In this document: one piece after another, positions 18,118-28,841 of the stretch
Layout of the letters: each line of letters starts with the position of its first letter
Numbering within the stretch: position 1 is the stretch's first letter
NCBI RefSeq assembly: GCF_018140925.1
Contig: NZ_CP073315.1
Location: forward strand, 2,852,001 to 2,916,000
From: Psychrobacillus sp. INOP01
Lineage (GTDB): Bacteria; Bacillota; Bacilli; Bacillales_A; Planococcaceae
Length of the DNA stretch: 64,000 nucleotides
Reading direction: 5' to 3'
The notes under the pieces: generated by a model
The model's database searches: none
Told to the model about the DNA's origin: nothing
The model's input: only the letters and a program-made list of their open reading frames with translations
Program-made: the position numbers and the translations under genes

Positions 18118-18276
18118 ATGAAAAAACCTATTCACATTTTGGTCATAATAATTCTTTTACTACTAACTTTATTTCTATACAACAAACAACTAGCCTCCAT
18201 TCCACTGCTTTTAATATCTTTTTATTTGTTTACAATTGTAGGGCGGAAAATTTCTCTTTTCAAAAAGAATAAATGA
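18118..18276 (+). CDS. Small two-helix membrane peptide (52 aa), unrecognised
   Basis: I do not recognise this gene. The 52-codon frame starts with MKKPIHILVII, contains a first hydrophobic segment (residues ~5-21), a short turn NKQLAS, a second hydrophobic segment (~28-41), and ends with a basic GRKISLFKKNK tail. AAAGGAGAA (18104-18112) is a good ribosome binding site for ATG 18118, and TATAAT (18082-18087) lies upstream. It sits between the icmF terminator and rpoE. The hydrophobic hairpin, basic tail and own expression signals favour a real gene; function is unknown. Confidence 0.6.
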   Translation: MKKPIHILVIIILLLLTLFLYNKQLASIPLLLISFYLFTIVGRKISLFKKNK

Positions 18277-18348
18277 ATGTAGCATATAACATACTTGTGT
18301 GTATATAATGAAAAGTATGCAAACGAACATAGAAAGGACGTGCACGAT

Positions 18349-18885
18349 TTGAAATTTCGTGAAATGACAACAACACAATTACAAGAAGAATCGTTAATCG
18401 ATCTAGCATTTGCGATTTTAGAAGATAAAAAAAACTCATTAACTTTAAAAGATTTGTTTGATGAGATTCAACATTATAATGGGCTTACAGATGAGGAAAT
18501 GGCTTCCCGTAAACCTCAATTCTATACCGATATGAATATTGACGGACGCTTTTTAGCAATTGCTGAAAACCAATGGGGCCTTAGAGAATGGTATCCAGTA
18601 GAACAAATTGAAGAAGAATCAGCTCCTACTGTAAAAGTTCGTAAAAAGAAAGATAAGGTAATAGATGATGATTTAGAAGATTTAGATGAGGACGAAATCG
18701 TATTCGAAGAAGAATTCGATGAGTTTGTAGAAGATGACGATGAGGACGAAGATGATGACGACGACGAACCAGTTATCGAATTTGTTGGAGAAGAGATTGA
18801 TGAAGTGATTGAAGAAGATTTGATCGATGAAGACGATGATGAATTTGAAATCGATGAAGAATTAGACGAGGAAGACGAAGAATAA
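18349..18885 (+). CDS. rpoE: RNA polymerase delta subunit RpoE
   Basis: Auxiliary RNA polymerase subunit of Firmicutes that promotes recycling and sensitivity to initiating nucleotide levels. The N-terminal HARE-HTH domain ends with the family motif FYTDMNIDGRFLAIAENQWG and LREWYPV. The C-terminal ~80 residues are almost entirely Asp/Glu, as in B. subtilis. TTG 18349 is preferred: AGAAAGGACG (18331-18340) is well placed and the known protein begins near this point, whereas the longer frame from 18295 adds non-homologous residues. TATAAT at 18304-18309 may be its -10. Synteny rpoE-pyrG is conserved. Confidence 0.93.
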   Translation: MKFREMTTTQLQEESLIDLAFAILEDKKNSLTLKDLFDEIQHYNGLTDEEMASRKPQFYTDMNIDGRFLAIAENQWGLREWYPVEQIEEESAPTVKVRKKKDKVIDDDLEDLDEDEIVFEEEFDEFVEDDDEDEDDDDDEPVIEFVGEEIDEVIEEDLIDEDDDEFEIDEELDEEDEE

Positions 18886-18888
18886 TTC

Positions 18889-18996
18889 TTGACTTATCCT
18901 CTTAAACGCTATAAGATTCTATTGGGCTCTTTTTGAAGAGACATTACTCATGTGCATATGCGCTCCCCTGCAAAGAAGCAGGCGGAGCGTTTTTTG
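18889..18996 (+). promoter_or_regulatory. pyrG promoter and CTP-sensing attenuator leader
   Basis: TTGACT (18889-18894), a 17-nt spacer and TAAGAT (18912-18917) put transcription start at GGGCTC (18924). A terminator follows: CGCTCC..CTGC (18961-18971) pairs with GCAG..GGAGCG (18978-18989), then six Ts. This matches the B. subtilis pyrG mechanism, in which low CTP causes slippage adding extra Gs to a GGGC start; the G-tract pairs with the pyrimidine-rich left arm (CTCCCC here) and prevents termination. The hairpin also ends rpoE transcripts. Confidence 0.82.
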
Positions 18997-19091
18997 TTAT
19001 TGCTCTACTCTTATTTATTTGAATGTTTTAACGCATACTAAAATAAGAAATTGTTCCCATCGGATATGGTGCGGACTAGATATTACATTAG

Positions 19092-20699
<1,608 letters not shown>

Positions 20700-20760
20700 G
20701 AAAAGTGGAAGTAACTATATAGAAAAACCAGAAATTTAAGCAAGTATTGAACGTAAAAGA

Positions 20761-20805
20761 GGATTACTCATGAGATTTAGCATGAGCAATCCTTCTTTTT
20801 TTTAT
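20761..20805 (+). terminator. Rho-independent terminator of pyrG
   Basis: GGATTACTCATG (20761-20772) pairs with CATGAGCAATCC (20781-20792) with one internal mismatch, followed by TTCTTTTTTTT. Confidence 0.88.
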
Positions 20806-20833
20806 TTAGTTAACAGATTAAGTATATTCTACA

Positions 20834-20946
20834 TGGATGCGCGCTGCCGCACAGTTCGCGTGAACCTTAAGGATGTTTCGCTATCGTTCCTTCATCCCTT
20901 TGAAGTCTCATTATTCGTGCTCCTGTGGGCTGTAAGGCGCACATCC
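20834..20946 (-). repeat. Dispersed repeat family A, inverted single copy
   Basis: The reverse complement of this stretch reads GGATGTGCGCC...ATGAGACTTCAAAGGGATG...GCGATAGCG...CATCC and matches the conserved core of the tandem copies at 39170-39279 and 39430-39539. No conserved protein is encoded. The flanking gap (20700-21293) otherwise contains the pyrG terminator, a family B repeat and no gene that I can support. Confidence 0.75.
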
Positions 20947-21111
20947 TATTGACCACTACTAGAGGGGAAACTCACTTACTAAACTCAAAAAGTATATACG
21001 TAGTTGCTAGTAGGATACAAAAGATAGGGAGTTCCAAATGAATTTATGCTTTTCGTAATAATCGTTTTTATATTAAACGCTCTGTGCAATTTCTAAGGCC
21101 CGAGGTTTAGC

Positions 21112-21150
21112 GACTGCCCGCGGAAAGCGTCCACCTGAAACGGAAATCAA
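21112..21150 (-). repeat. Dispersed repeat family B (GCGGAAAGCGTCC element), minus-strand copy
   Basis: GCGGAAAGCGTCCACCTGAA followed by ACGGAAATCA. The same word, in the opposite orientation, occurs at 29494 and, shortened, at 38998. Such words are frequent between genes in Bacillaceae and Planococcaceae chromosomes. Confidence 0.65.
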
Positions 21151-21249
21151 TAATATTCATTTCCTACAAATAATATCATTGAAAAGAAGCATTATTTGCG
21201 TTTACCAAGTAAATACTTGCAGAACAGAAAAAATATCCAAAAAAACCTA

Positions 21250-21283
21250 ACAAAAAAGCCTTAAGAAATTTTCTTTAGGCTTT
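21250..21283 (-). terminator. Minus-strand terminator of ywjG
   Basis: On the minus strand AAAGCCTAAAGAAA pairs with TTTCTTAAGGCTTT with a single mismatch, followed by a T run. It lies 10 bp after the ywjG stop. Confidence 0.8.
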
Positions 21284-21293
21284 CTTGTTTAAA

Positions 21294-21812
21294 TTATTCA
21301 CCAATTAGCATTTCGTTTAACTTCATCTTCACTGCCTCATAAACAAATAATCCACCTAAAGCATGTGGGAGCACAATACGAGTTCCATCCTCAGCGGGTA
21401 GTAGCCCTTTAGTAAGTTTTGTGGAAATGTATGTATAAGCAAGGTCGGCTAGCATATTGTCATCACTTATCGGTTCTGCTGCTAAAGCACTAAAAGGAAT
21501 AAACTCTTCACTCAACTTTTTAGCTAAAGCCAGAGCTTCCTCGTCGTAACAGGAACGAGTGAAAATCCAAACACGATCTGCACTTGTCAGTTCGATTTCG
21601 GGTGACCAAGACTGCATGGATGGGAAGGGCTCTGCTGCAAACTGTGCATTAACCAAAATACTTTTCATTTCCCCGAAAGTAGCAAAAAAAACTGTTCCTT
21701 CTCGAGCAGCAGCTTGCGCAAGTAAACGAGCGGTTTCCTCAATATTTTCTTCCTCTGAGCTGGAGATTCTTTGTAATAATCCTGAAAGTTGCGTTGTTAA
21801 CATTTTCATCAT
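21294..21812 (-). CDS. ywjG: DUF2529 family protein YwjG
   Basis: A 172-aa protein of a Firmicutes family of unknown function, at the conserved position between pyrG and spo0F but on the opposite strand. The sequence has an N-terminal helix with the motif LAQAAAREGTVFFATFGEMK and ADRVWIFTRSCYDEEALALA, which suggests a sugar-isomerase (SIS)-like alpha/beta fold. It starts with two adjacent ATG codons (21812, 21809); GAGAGGTGAATT lies just upstream on the minus strand. No catalytic residues can be named. Confidence 0.85.
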   Translation of the reverse strand: MMKMLTTQLSGLLQRISSSEEENIEETARLLAQAAAREGTVFFATFGEMKSILVNAQFAAEPFPSMQSWSPEIELTSADRVWIFTRSCYDEEALALAKKLSEEFIPFSALAAEPISDDNMLADLAYTYISTKLTKGLLPAEDGTRIVLPHALGGLFVYEAVKMKLNEMLIGE

Positions 21813-21903
21813 AATTCACCTCTCATTTATTATAAAGTAAAGTTCTCCATATAGCTTATTAGGTAATTAAACAGAAAAAAATGGGGAAATTTTATAAAAA
21901 TAG

Positions 21904-21932
21904 AGGGAATGCCTCAACCAATATCGTATAAT
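21904..21932 (+). promoter_or_regulatory. Possible spo0F promoter region
   Basis: TATAAT at 21927-21932 lies 36 bp before the spo0F start. The matching upstream element is AGGGAAT (21904-21910), which is not a sigma-A -35 but resembles the AGGAAT-type -35 of sigma-H, which transcribes spo0F in B. subtilis. The two elements do not form a clean promoter of either type. Confidence 0.35.
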
Positions 21933-21968
21933 ACAATATGGGATTAATAAAGAAGGAGTTTGCATGCG

Positions 21969-22325
21969 ATGAAACATATTTTAATAGTGGATGATCAGTT
22001 AGGAATACGGTTGCTGTTAAAAGAAGTTTTTACACAAGAAGGATATGAAGTCAGTTTAGCTGCAAATGGGTATGAAGCTTTAGAACTTATCAATGAGCAC
22101 AAAATCGATGGAGTTTTACTCGATATGAAAATCCCAGGTATGGATGGAATTCAAATTCTAAAGTTAATAAAAGAACAATGGAGCGATCTCCCGGTCATGA
22201 TGATGACCGCATACGGAGAGTTGAATTTCATAGAACAAGCACAGAGATTAGGTGCCTCTCTTTATTTCACTAAGCCATTTGATGTATTTGAACTAAGAGA
22301 TTCTGTGAATAACCTCCTGAAATAA
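21969..22325 (+). CDS. spo0F: Sporulation phosphorelay response regulator Spo0F
   Basis: Single-domain receiver that carries phosphate from sporulation kinases to Spo0B. It begins MKHILIVDDQLGIRLLL with the acidic pair D8/D9; the phosphoacceptor is D52 in VLLDMKIPGMDG and the conserved lysine is in YFTKPFD. It has no output domain, as expected at 118 aa. ATG 21969 is chosen over TTG 21960 because GAAGGAG (21952-21958) is correctly spaced for it. Gene order spo0F-fbaA matches B. subtilis. Confidence 0.95.
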   Translation: MKHILIVDDQLGIRLLLKEVFTQEGYEVSLAANGYEALELINEHKIDGVLLDMKIPGMDGIQILKLIKEQWSDLPVMMMTAYGELNFIEQAQRLGASLYFTKPFDVFELRDSVNNLLK

Positions 22326-22335
22326 GTTGGAACAG

Positions 22336-22363
22336 CAGGCAGTGGAAAACATCGCCTGTTTTT
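22336..22363 (+). terminator. Rho-independent terminator of spo0F
   Basis: CAGGCAGTG (22336-22344) and CATCGCCTG (22350-22358) pair with one mismatch around GAAAA, followed by TTTTTG. An extended -10 (TGTTATGAT, 22363-22371) directly follows and may belong to fbaA. Confidence 0.7.
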
Positions 22364-22532
22364 GTTATGATGTAGGAAGAAAGTAGAAGATACCATTTAG
22401 TTACTACATAGGGCTGCTGTAACTTGTTTTACACATGAATATTCCTACTTCAGACTATTGGTGTCCGCAGCTAGACAGCTAGAAATAAATATAATTTTGG
22501 AATGCAAAAGCAAATAGAGGAGGTCCATTTCA

Positions 22533-23390
22533 ATGGCTTTAGTTTCGATGAAAGAAATGCTGGAAAAAGGGAAAAAAGAAGGATACGCAGTAGGGCAATT
22601 TAACATTAACAATTTAGAGTTCACGCAAGCAATCCTATTAGCAGCTGAGGAAGAAAAATCACCAGTAATTTTAGGGGTATCTGAAGGTGCAGCAAAATAT
22701 ATGGGTGGCTTCGTTGCAGTCGTATATATGGTAAAAGGATTAATCGAATCTTATAAAATTTCAGTGCCAGTGGCAATTCATTTAGACCACGGATCTAGCT
22801 TCGAAAAGTGTAAAGAAGCAATTGATGCAGGTTTCACATCTGTAATGATTGATGCTTCTCATCATCCGTTTGAAGAAAACGTTGAAACCACATCTAAAGT
22901 AGTAGAGTATGCACATGCGCGAAACGTATCTGTAGAGGCTGAACTGGGAACAGTTGGTGGACAAGAGGATGATGTTATTGCAGATGGAGTTATTTACGCA
23001 GACCCTGCTGAATGTGCAGAGCTAGTAAAACGCACAGCAATCGACTGTTTAGCTCCTGCTTTAGGTTCAGTTCATGGACCATACAAAGGTGAACCAAACT
23101 TAGGCTTCAAAGAAATGGAAGAAATTTCGAAACTTGCGGATCTTCCACTTGTTTTACACGGTGGAACAGGTATACCGACACATGATATTACGCGTTCCAT
23201 TTCACTAGGAACTGCGAAGATCAATGTAAATACAGAAAACCAAATTGCTGCAACTAAAGCGATTCGTGATTTTTTTGCTTCTGATGCAGAGCAATATGAT
23301 CCGCGTAAATATTTGACACCGGCACGTGATGCGATTAAAGCAACAGTAATCGGCAAAATGCGTGAATTTGGAAGTTCAAATAAAGCCTAA
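22533..23390 (+). CDS. fbaA: Class II fructose-1,6-bisphosphate aldolase
   Basis: Zn-dependent cleavage of fructose-1,6-bisphosphate to dihydroxyacetone phosphate and glyceraldehyde-3-phosphate in glycolysis and gluconeogenesis. Metal and substrate ligands are seen in [28 protein letters not shown] and [11 protein letters not shown]. 285 aa, normal. GAGGAGGT (22515-22522) precedes ATG 22533. It has its own terminator and precedes tal as in B. subtilis. Confidence 0.96.
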   Translation: MALVSMKEMLEKGKKEGYAVGQFNINNLEFTQAILLAAEEEKSPVILGVSEGAAKYMGGFVAVVYMVKGLIESYKISVPVAIHLDHGSSFEKCKEAIDAGFTSVMIDASHHPFEENVETTSKVVEYAHARNVSVEAELGTVGGQEDDVIADGVIYADPAECAELVKRTAIDCLAPALGSVHGPYKGEPNLGFKEMEEISKLADLPLVLHGGTGIPTHDITRSISLGTAKINVNTENQIAATKAIRDFFASDAEQYDPRKYLTPARDAIKATVIGKMREFGSSNKA

Positions 23391-23416
23391 TAATAAGTAA
23401 GAAAAATAGCTACGGG

Positions 23417-23451
23417 GGAGAAGTGTTCAAATAGAACCTTCTCCTGTTTTT
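23417..23451 (+). terminator. Rho-independent terminator of fbaA
   Basis: GGAGAAG-T-GTTC (23417-23428) pairs with GAAC-CTTCTCC (23434-23444) around AAATA, followed by a T5 run. It lies between fbaA and tal, so tal needs read-through or its own promoter. Confidence 0.88.
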
Positions 23452-23476
23452 CCATCATGAGGAGGATATTATTCAT

Positions 23477-24124
23477 ATGAAATTTTTTATCGATACTGCC
23501 AATTTTGACGAAATAAAAGAAGCGCACGCTTGGGGAATTCTATCAGGAGTAACAACGAATCCATCGCTAGTAGCTAAAGAAAATATTTCATTCCACGATC
23601 GTCTTCGTGAAATTACCGCATTAGTAGACGGTTCGGTAAGTGCGGAAGTAATTGCGCTAGATGCAGAAGGCATGATTAAAGAAGGTAGAGAACTTGCTGC
23701 CATTGCACCGAACATTACTGTAAAACTACCGATGACTCCAGAAGGTCTTAAAGCTTGTTCTGTATTCCGTTCAGAAGGTATTAAAACGAATGTCACACTT
23801 ATTTTCAGTGCAAACCAAGCATTGCTAGCAGCTCGTGCTGGGGCAACATACGTATCACCATTTTTGGGACGTTTAGATGACATCGGTCATGATGGTATGG
23901 AATTGATCGCAAAGATTGCACAAATCTTTGATATTCATAATATTGATACTGAAATTATTGCAGCATCCATTAGACATCCACAACATATTACGGATGCAGC
24001 GTTAAACGGTGCACATATTTCAACAACACCTATTAAAGTACTAAAACAACTATTTAATCATCCTTTAACAGACAAGGGAATTGAAGGATTTCTAGCGGAT
24101 TGGAACAATCGTAAAAGCGAGTAA
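23477..24124 (+). CDS. tal: Transaldolase (small TalC/Fsa type)
   Basis: A 215-aa member of the small transaldolase family (B. subtilis YwjH), transferring a dihydroxyacetone unit in the pentose phosphate pathway. The Schiff-base lysine is in [15 protein letters not shown] (residue ~83). [13 protein letters not shown] and [12 protein letters not shown] are N-terminal signatures. A fructose-6-phosphate aldolase activity cannot be excluded from sequence alone. GAGGAGG (23459-23465) precedes ATG 23477. Confidence 0.93.
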   Translation: MKFFIDTANFDEIKEAHAWGILSGVTTNPSLVAKENISFHDRLREITALVDGSVSAEVIALDAEGMIKEGRELAAIAPNITVKLPMTPEGLKACSVFRSEGIKTNVTLIFSANQALLAARAGATYVSPFLGRLDDIGHDGMELIAKIAQIFDIHNIDTEIIAASIRHPQHITDAALNGAHISTTPIKVLKQLFNHPLTDKGIEGFLADWNNRKSE

Positions 24125-24143
24125 CAAGACGAAGGAGAACTGT

Positions 24144-25421
24144 ATGGAAGTTTATAAAATCAAAGGGGGACAACGCCTTCAAGGAACCATTAAAGTAAGT
24201 GGGGCAAAAAATAGTGCAGTTGCACTTATTCCTGCTTCTTTATTGGCGAATTCCCCTGTAACTATTGAAGGTTTACCAGAAATTTTAGACGTTTGGACGT
24301 TAAAAGAAATTTTGGAAGAGGTTGGAGCAAAAGTGACATTTGAAAATGGAACAATGACGATTGATCCGACAAATGTTGTGGATATGCCTCTTCCAAATGG
24401 CAACATAAAGAAACTTCGTGCGTCTTACTATTTAATGGGTGCCCTGCTTGGAAGATTCAACAAAGCGGCAATAGGTTTACCTGGCGGATGTCACTTAGGC
24501 CCAAGACCTATCGATCAGCATATTAAAGGTTTCGAGGCATTAGGTGCATCTGTGTCCAATGAGCATGGTGCTATCTATTTGCGTGCACAAAATTTAAACG
24601 GCGCTAAAATCTATTTAGATGTTGTAAGTGTAGGTGCTACTATTAACATTATGTTAGCAGCAGTTAAAGCAAAAGGTCGTACGATTATTGAAAATGCAGC
24701 AAAAGAACCAGAAATCATTGACGTAGCAACTTTATTATCTAATATGGGTGCGAATATCAAGGGTGCTGGAACAAATGTCATCCGAATAGACGGTGTGGAA
24801 GAATTACATGGTACAAAGCACACAATTATTCCAGATCGTATTGAAGCCGGTACATTCATGATCATGGCAGCAGTAGCTGGAGATGGCGTGACAATTGACA
24901 ATGTGATTCCTTTTCACGTAGAGGCATTAACTGCTAAACTACGTGAAATGGGTGTGAAGGTGGAAGAACATGAAGAAAAGATTGTAATTCCGAAAGTGGA
25001 AGACATATTACCAGTTGATGTAAAAACATTGGTATATCCAGGCTTCCCAACTGATTTACAACAGCCCTTTTCTGTATTGATGACTCAAGCAATGGGCACT
25101 TCTGTTATTACGGATACTATTTACTCCGCTCGGTTCAAACAAATCGATGAGTTACGTCGGATGAATGCAAACGGTCGTGTAGATGGTAGAACTGCAATCA
25201 TGACAGGTCCAGTAAACTTAGAAGCTGCTACCGTACGTGCAAGTGATCTTCGTGCAGGTGCAGCGCTTGTCATTGCAGGGTTAATTGCCGATGGAGAAAC
25301 GGAAATCCAAGATATTTTCCATATAGAGCGTGGGTATAGCTCTTTAGTCGATAAGCTTCAAGGGCTTGGAGCGGATATCAGACGGGTAGAAATAAAAGAA
25401 GTGGAAATAAATAACGATTAA
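24144..25421 (+). CDS. murAB: UDP-N-acetylglucosamine 1-carboxyvinyltransferase 2 (MurA2/MurZ)
   Basis: First committed step of peptidoglycan synthesis: transfer of enolpyruvate from PEP to UDP-GlcNAc. The active-site cysteine C116 lies in [15 protein letters not shown], so the enzyme should be fosfomycin sensitive. [17 protein letters not shown] is the N-terminal signature. 425 aa. A second MurA is encoded at 49642. This copy, between tal and glpX, corresponds in position to B. subtilis murAB. GAAGGAGAA precedes ATG 24144. Confidence 0.94.
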   Translation: MEVYKIKGGQRLQGTIKVSGAKNSAVALIPASLLANSPVTIEGLPEILDVWTLKEILEEVGAKVTFENGTMTIDPTNVVDMPLPNGNIKKLRASYYLMGALLGRFNKAAIGLPGGCHLGPRPIDQHIKGFEALGASVSNEHGAIYLRAQNLNGAKIYLDVVSVGATINIMLAAVKAKGRTIIENAAKEPEIIDVATLLSNMGANIKGAGTNVIRIDGVEELHGTKHTIIPDRIEAGTFMIMAAVAGDGVTIDNVIPFHVEALTAKLREMGVKVEEHEEKIVIPKVEDILPVDVKTLVYPGFPTDLQQPFSVLMTQAMGTSVITDTIYSARFKQIDELRRMNANGRVDGRTAIMTGPVNLEAATVRASDLRAGAALVIAGLIADGETEIQDIFHIERGYSSLVDKLQGLGADIRRVEIKEVEINND

Positions 25422-25562
25422 TTTCTACGGGTAGTTTGACTTATTTTTAGGAGCTATTAATGGATAATTGTCACTTATCAAATTTGACAAATATGCTACA
25501 ATGAGACAGGAAGAAATACAGTTCGGAATTTGGATAATGCAAAACTGGAGGCTTATATTATA

Positions 25563-26525
25563 ATGGAACGTAGTTTATCAATGGAATTGGTTCGAGTAAC
25601 AGAAGCAGCAGCAATCGCATCTGCACGTTGGATGGGTCGGGGTTTAAAAAACGAAGCGGATGATGCGGCAACAACTGCTATGCGTACAGTTTTTGACACG
25701 ATCCCAATGGAAGGCGTCGTTGTAATCGGAGAAGGAGAGATGGACGAAGCGCCGATGTTATATATTGGTGAAAAACTTGGTCTTGGAACGGATGGTCCTC
25801 ATGTAGACATCGCAGTAGATCCTTTAGAAGGTACAAATATCGTAGCCTCAGGTGGTTGGAATGCACTTGCGGTACTTGCAGTCGCCGATCGCGGAAACTT
25901 ACTTCATGCTCCAGATATGTATATGGAAAAACTTGCTGTTGGTCCTGAATCTGTAGGCCAAGTGGATATTAATGCATCGGTGTTAGATAATTTAAAAGCA
26001 GTTGCTCGTGCAAAAAATAAAAACATAGAAGATGTTGTGGCTACTATTTTAGGTCGCCCTCGTCACCAAAAAATCATTGATGAAATTAGAGCAGCTGGAG
26101 CACGTATAAAGTTAATCACAGATGGTGATGTTGCCGGAGCTATTAATACAGCGTTTGATGATACTGGTGTAGATATTTTATTCGGAATGGGCGGTGCTCC
26201 AGAAGGAGTTATCTCTGCCGTTGGATTAAAATGTTTAGGTGGAGAAATCCAAGGGAAACTGGTACCTCAAGACGAAGCAGAGCTTGCACGTTGCATCAAA
26301 ATGGGTCTAGACGTAAACAAAGTTTTGCGTATGGAAGACTTAGTTAAAGGCGATGACGCCATTTTTGCAGCAACAGGTGTTACGGATGGTGAACTTCTTC
26401 GTGGAGTACAATTTAAAGGTGCCTTCAGTTCAACGCATTCCATCGTTATGCGTGCTAAATCCGGTACGGTTCGTTTTGTTGAAGGTCGTCACAGCTTAAA
26501 TAAAAAACCAAATTTAGTTCTATAA
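25563..26525 (+). CDS. glpX: Class II fructose-1,6-bisphosphatase GlpX
   Basis: Li-sensitive phosphatase of gluconeogenesis. The metal-binding signature is [11 protein letters not shown] (residues ~87-97), with [14 protein letters not shown] upstream. ATG 25563 is chosen because family members begin [16 protein letters not shown]; the longer frame from 25530 adds residues with no homology, and TGGAGG (25545-25550) sits upstream. 320 aa. It follows murAB as in B. subtilis (ywjI). Confidence 0.93.
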   Translation: MERSLSMELVRVTEAAAIASARWMGRGLKNEADDAATTAMRTVFDTIPMEGVVVIGEGEMDEAPMLYIGEKLGLGTDGPHVDIAVDPLEGTNIVASGGWNALAVLAVADRGNLLHAPDMYMEKLAVGPESVGQVDINASVLDNLKAVARAKNKNIEDVVATILGRPRHQKIIDEIRAAGARIKLITDGDVAGAINTAFDDTGVDILFGMGGAPEGVISAVGLKCLGGEIQGKLVPQDEAELARCIKMGLDVNKVLRMEDLVKGDDAIFAATGVTDGELLRGVQFKGAFSSTHSIVMRAKSGTVRFVEGRHSLNKKPNLVL

Positions 26526-26550
26526 GAAAAGCGATCGAGCCGCTAACGTC

Positions 26551-26875
26551 TGAAGCTGAACAGTATAGAAATGCGAAAGCGCCCATGCTTTGGAAGTCAC
26601 TCTAAGTTTGCGGCATCGTGTCGCAACGACTGACTGACCCACACCCTGTGGATCTCCGACAAGCAAGAATTGCAATAAAGGCATGCTTTGCCTTGAATCG
26701 CAAGACTAAAGCGACCTCGAGGGGCTATGCGCTGAAGCTGGACAGTATAGAAATGCGAAAGTGCCTATGCAAGCCCCGACAAGCGCTGGAAGAATTGCAA
26801 TAAAGGCGTTCTTTGCCTTTATTTGCAAAGCTAAAGCGACCTCGAGGGGGCTAGGCACTGAAGCTAGACAGAAGA
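26551..26875. repeat. Dispersed repeat family C, imperfect tandem copies
   Basis: TGAAGCT(G/A)GACAG words start near 26551, 26733 and 26860; AATTGCAATAAAGGC occurs twice (about 26668 and 26793); GCGACCTCGAGGGG occurs twice (26711, 26838). The composition is richer in GC than the surroundings and no conserved protein is encoded. The 26526-27043 gap contains only this repeat and the rho leader hairpin. A related stretch lies at 32185-32305. Confidence 0.7.
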
Positions 26876-26931
26876 TGAGTAATAAGTATATACTTTCTTA
26901 ATCTATAAAATAAGAAACTTTCCTTTATGTT

Positions 26932-26964
26932 TTACCCGGCGACCAATCCAAGGACGTCGGGTAA
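26932..26964 (+). promoter_or_regulatory. Leader hairpin upstream of rho
   Basis: TTACCCGGCG (26932-26941) pairs with CGTCGGGTAA (26955-26964), 10 bp including one G-T pair, around a 13-nt loop. No T run follows, so it is not a standard intrinsic terminator. rho leaders are often autoregulated, but the role here is inferred. Confidence 0.5.
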
Positions 26965-27043
26965 CCTCTTATAAAACTTCTTTCTTTAACATTTCAAACA
27001 TTAGTAAAACAATAAAAAATAATAAAGAGTGGTGCATTCCCAT

Positions 27044-28327
27044 ATGACACAAACAACAATTAATGAGTTAGAAAACATGACTCTAAAAGAACTATATGCA
27101 CTTGCGCGAAAATTTAAAGTAGCCGCATATAGTAAACTTTCAAAGAAAGAACTTATTTTTGCAATCTTAAAATCTCGTGCTGAACAAGAAGGATTTTTCT
27201 TCATGGAAGGCGTATTAGAAATTATTCAACAAGAGGGCTTCGGTTTCTTACGCCCGATTAACTACTCACCTAGCTCAGAGGATATCTATATCTCTGCTTC
27301 TCAAATTAGAAGATTTGATCTTCGAAATGGAGACAAAGTAACCGGGAAAGTGCGACCGCCAAAAGAAAGTGAACGCTATTATGGACTGTTGCATGTAGAA
27401 TTAGTTAACGGGGAAGACCCAGAAGTAGCGAAGGAAAGGGTACATTTTCCAGGGCTAACACCTTTATATCCTGATCGTCATATCGTATTGGAAACAGTTC
27501 CTGATAAACTATCGACTCGTATCATGGATCTGGTAGCACCTGTTGGTTATGGTCAACGTGGATTGATAGTGGCACCACCGAAAGCTGGTAAAACATTACT
27601 TATTAAGGAAATTGCCAACGCAATAACAACGAATCATCCAAATGCAGAACTAATTGTTTTATTAATAGATGAGCGCCCAGAAGAAGTAACTGATATAGAG
27701 CGTTCTGTTAAAGCAGATGTTGTCAGCTCTACATTTGATGAGGTTCCAGAAAACCACGTAAAAGTGGCAGAGCTCGTACTTGAAAGAGCCATGCGTCTAG
27801 TTGAACATAAACGTGATGTTATCATTTTGATGGACTCCATTACACGTTTAGCTCGTGCATACAACTTGGTTATCCCACCAAGTGGGCGTACACTTTCAGG
27901 TGGTATTGACCCAGCAGCATTCCATCGTCCAAAACGATTTTTCGGAGCAGCACGTAATATCGAAGAAGGTGGAAGCTTAACAATTCTTGCTACTGCACTA
28001 GTTGATACTGGATCTCGTATGGACGAAGTTATTTATGAGGAATTTAAAGGAACTGGTAACTTAGAACTTCATTTAGACAGAAGCCTTGCAGAGCGTCGTA
28101 TTTTCCCAGCAATTGATATTCGTCGTTCTGGAACAAGAAAAGAAGAGTTACTTATTCCTAAAGAACAACTGGATAAACTTTGGGCAATTCGTAAGACATT
28201 CTCCGATTCATCTGACTTCGCAGAACGTTTCTTAAGAAAACTTCGTCAATCAAAAACAAACGAAGGATTTTTTGAGCAACTAGCTGTAGAAATGAAAGCA
28301 CATCGAAGCGGAAAAGTAACATTGTAA
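27044..28327 (+). CDS. rho: Transcription termination factor Rho
   Basis: Hexameric RNA-dependent ATPase. The N-terminal Rho-N domain ([14 protein letters not shown], residues ~15-28) is followed by the cold-shock-like RNA-binding domain ([20 protein letters not shown]) and the ATPase core with P-loop PPKAGKT (~178-184), plus the [11 protein letters not shown] and [20 protein letters not shown] blocks. 427 aa from ATG 27044, which matches the B. subtilis start; tandem GTG codons at 27029 and 27032 are alternatives with AAAGAG nearby. Confidence 0.95.
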   Translation: MTQTTINELENMTLKELYALARKFKVAAYSKLSKKELIFAILKSRAEQEGFFFMEGVLEIIQQEGFGFLRPINYSPSSEDIYISASQIRRFDLRNGDKVTGKVRPPKESERYYGLLHVELVNGEDPEVAKERVHFPGLTPLYPDRHIVLETVPDKLSTRIMDLVAPVGYGQRGLIVAPPKAGKTLLIKEIANAITTNHPNAELIVLLIDERPEEVTDIERSVKADVVSSTFDEVPENHVKVAELVLERAMRLVEHKRDVIILMDSITRLARAYNLVIPPSGRTLSGGIDPAAFHRPKRFFGAARNIEEGGSLTILATALVDTGSRMDEVIYEEFKGTGNLELHLDRSLAERRIFPAIDIRRSGTRKEELLIPKEQLDKLWAIRKTFSDSSDFAERFLRKLRQSKTNEGFFEQLAVEMKAHRSGKVTL

Positions 28328-28485
28328 ACTAAACATTTGCATTAGACTTCTAAAGATGATATTATATTTAACGTAACATAACACATTTCTGCTACATATG
28401 CGATTGACAACAATCGGATCGTGTAAGGTATCAGTTTCATAACCAACTCTGTTCCAGATGGTTCAGGGCGAGAGGAGAGATAGAG

Positions 28486-28713
28486 ATGAAAGCAGGAATT
28501 CATCCCGATTACAAAGAAGCAACAGTATCATGTTCATGTGGTAACACATTCACAACTGGTTCTGTAAAAAACGATATTAAAGTCGAGTTCTGTAACGAAT
28601 GTCACCCATTTTACACTGGGCGTCAAAAATTCGCAGCAGCTGATGGCCGTGTGGATCGCTTCAACAAAAAATACGGCATTAAAGAAGAAATCAAAGAAGA
28701 CCAAGAAAACTAA
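28486..28713 (+). CDS. rpmE: 50S ribosomal protein L31 (zinc-binding type)
   Basis: Component of the large ribosomal subunit that bridges to the small subunit. It is the Cys-containing (C+) form: CSCGN near residues 16-20 and [13 protein letters not shown] near 36-48. The C-terminal tail is a few residues longer (EEIKEDQEN) than the 66-aa B. subtilis protein. GAGAGGAGAGA precedes ATG 28486. Order rho-rpmE-tdk is conserved. Confidence 0.96.
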   Translation: MKAGIHPDYKEATVSCSCGNTFTTGSVKNDIKVEFCNECHPFYTGRQKFAAADGRVDRFNKKYGIKEEIKEDQEN

Positions 28714-28721
28714 TACCGAAG

Positions 28722-28757
28722 TACCTGTAGAGCATCATGCTTTGCAGGTATTTTTGT
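28722..28757 (+). terminator. Rho-independent terminator of rpmE
   Basis: A 13-bp stem (28722-28734 / 28738-28750) with two wobble pairs and the loop TCA, followed by TTTTTG. Confidence 0.88.
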
Positions 28758-28841
28758 TTTAATGTAAATATGATTTCCGATAATAGTACGCGTATGTTAT
28801 AAATAAATAGAAGAAATACATAGTACATAAGGAGACAAACA

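Noticed and set aside
20770-20952. 60-aa open frame downstream of pyrG
   Set aside because: It begins in the pyrG terminator and runs through the inverted family A repeat.
26618-26803. 61-aa open frame between glpX and rho
   Set aside because: It lies wholly inside the family C repeat and has no ribosome binding site or recognisable protein.
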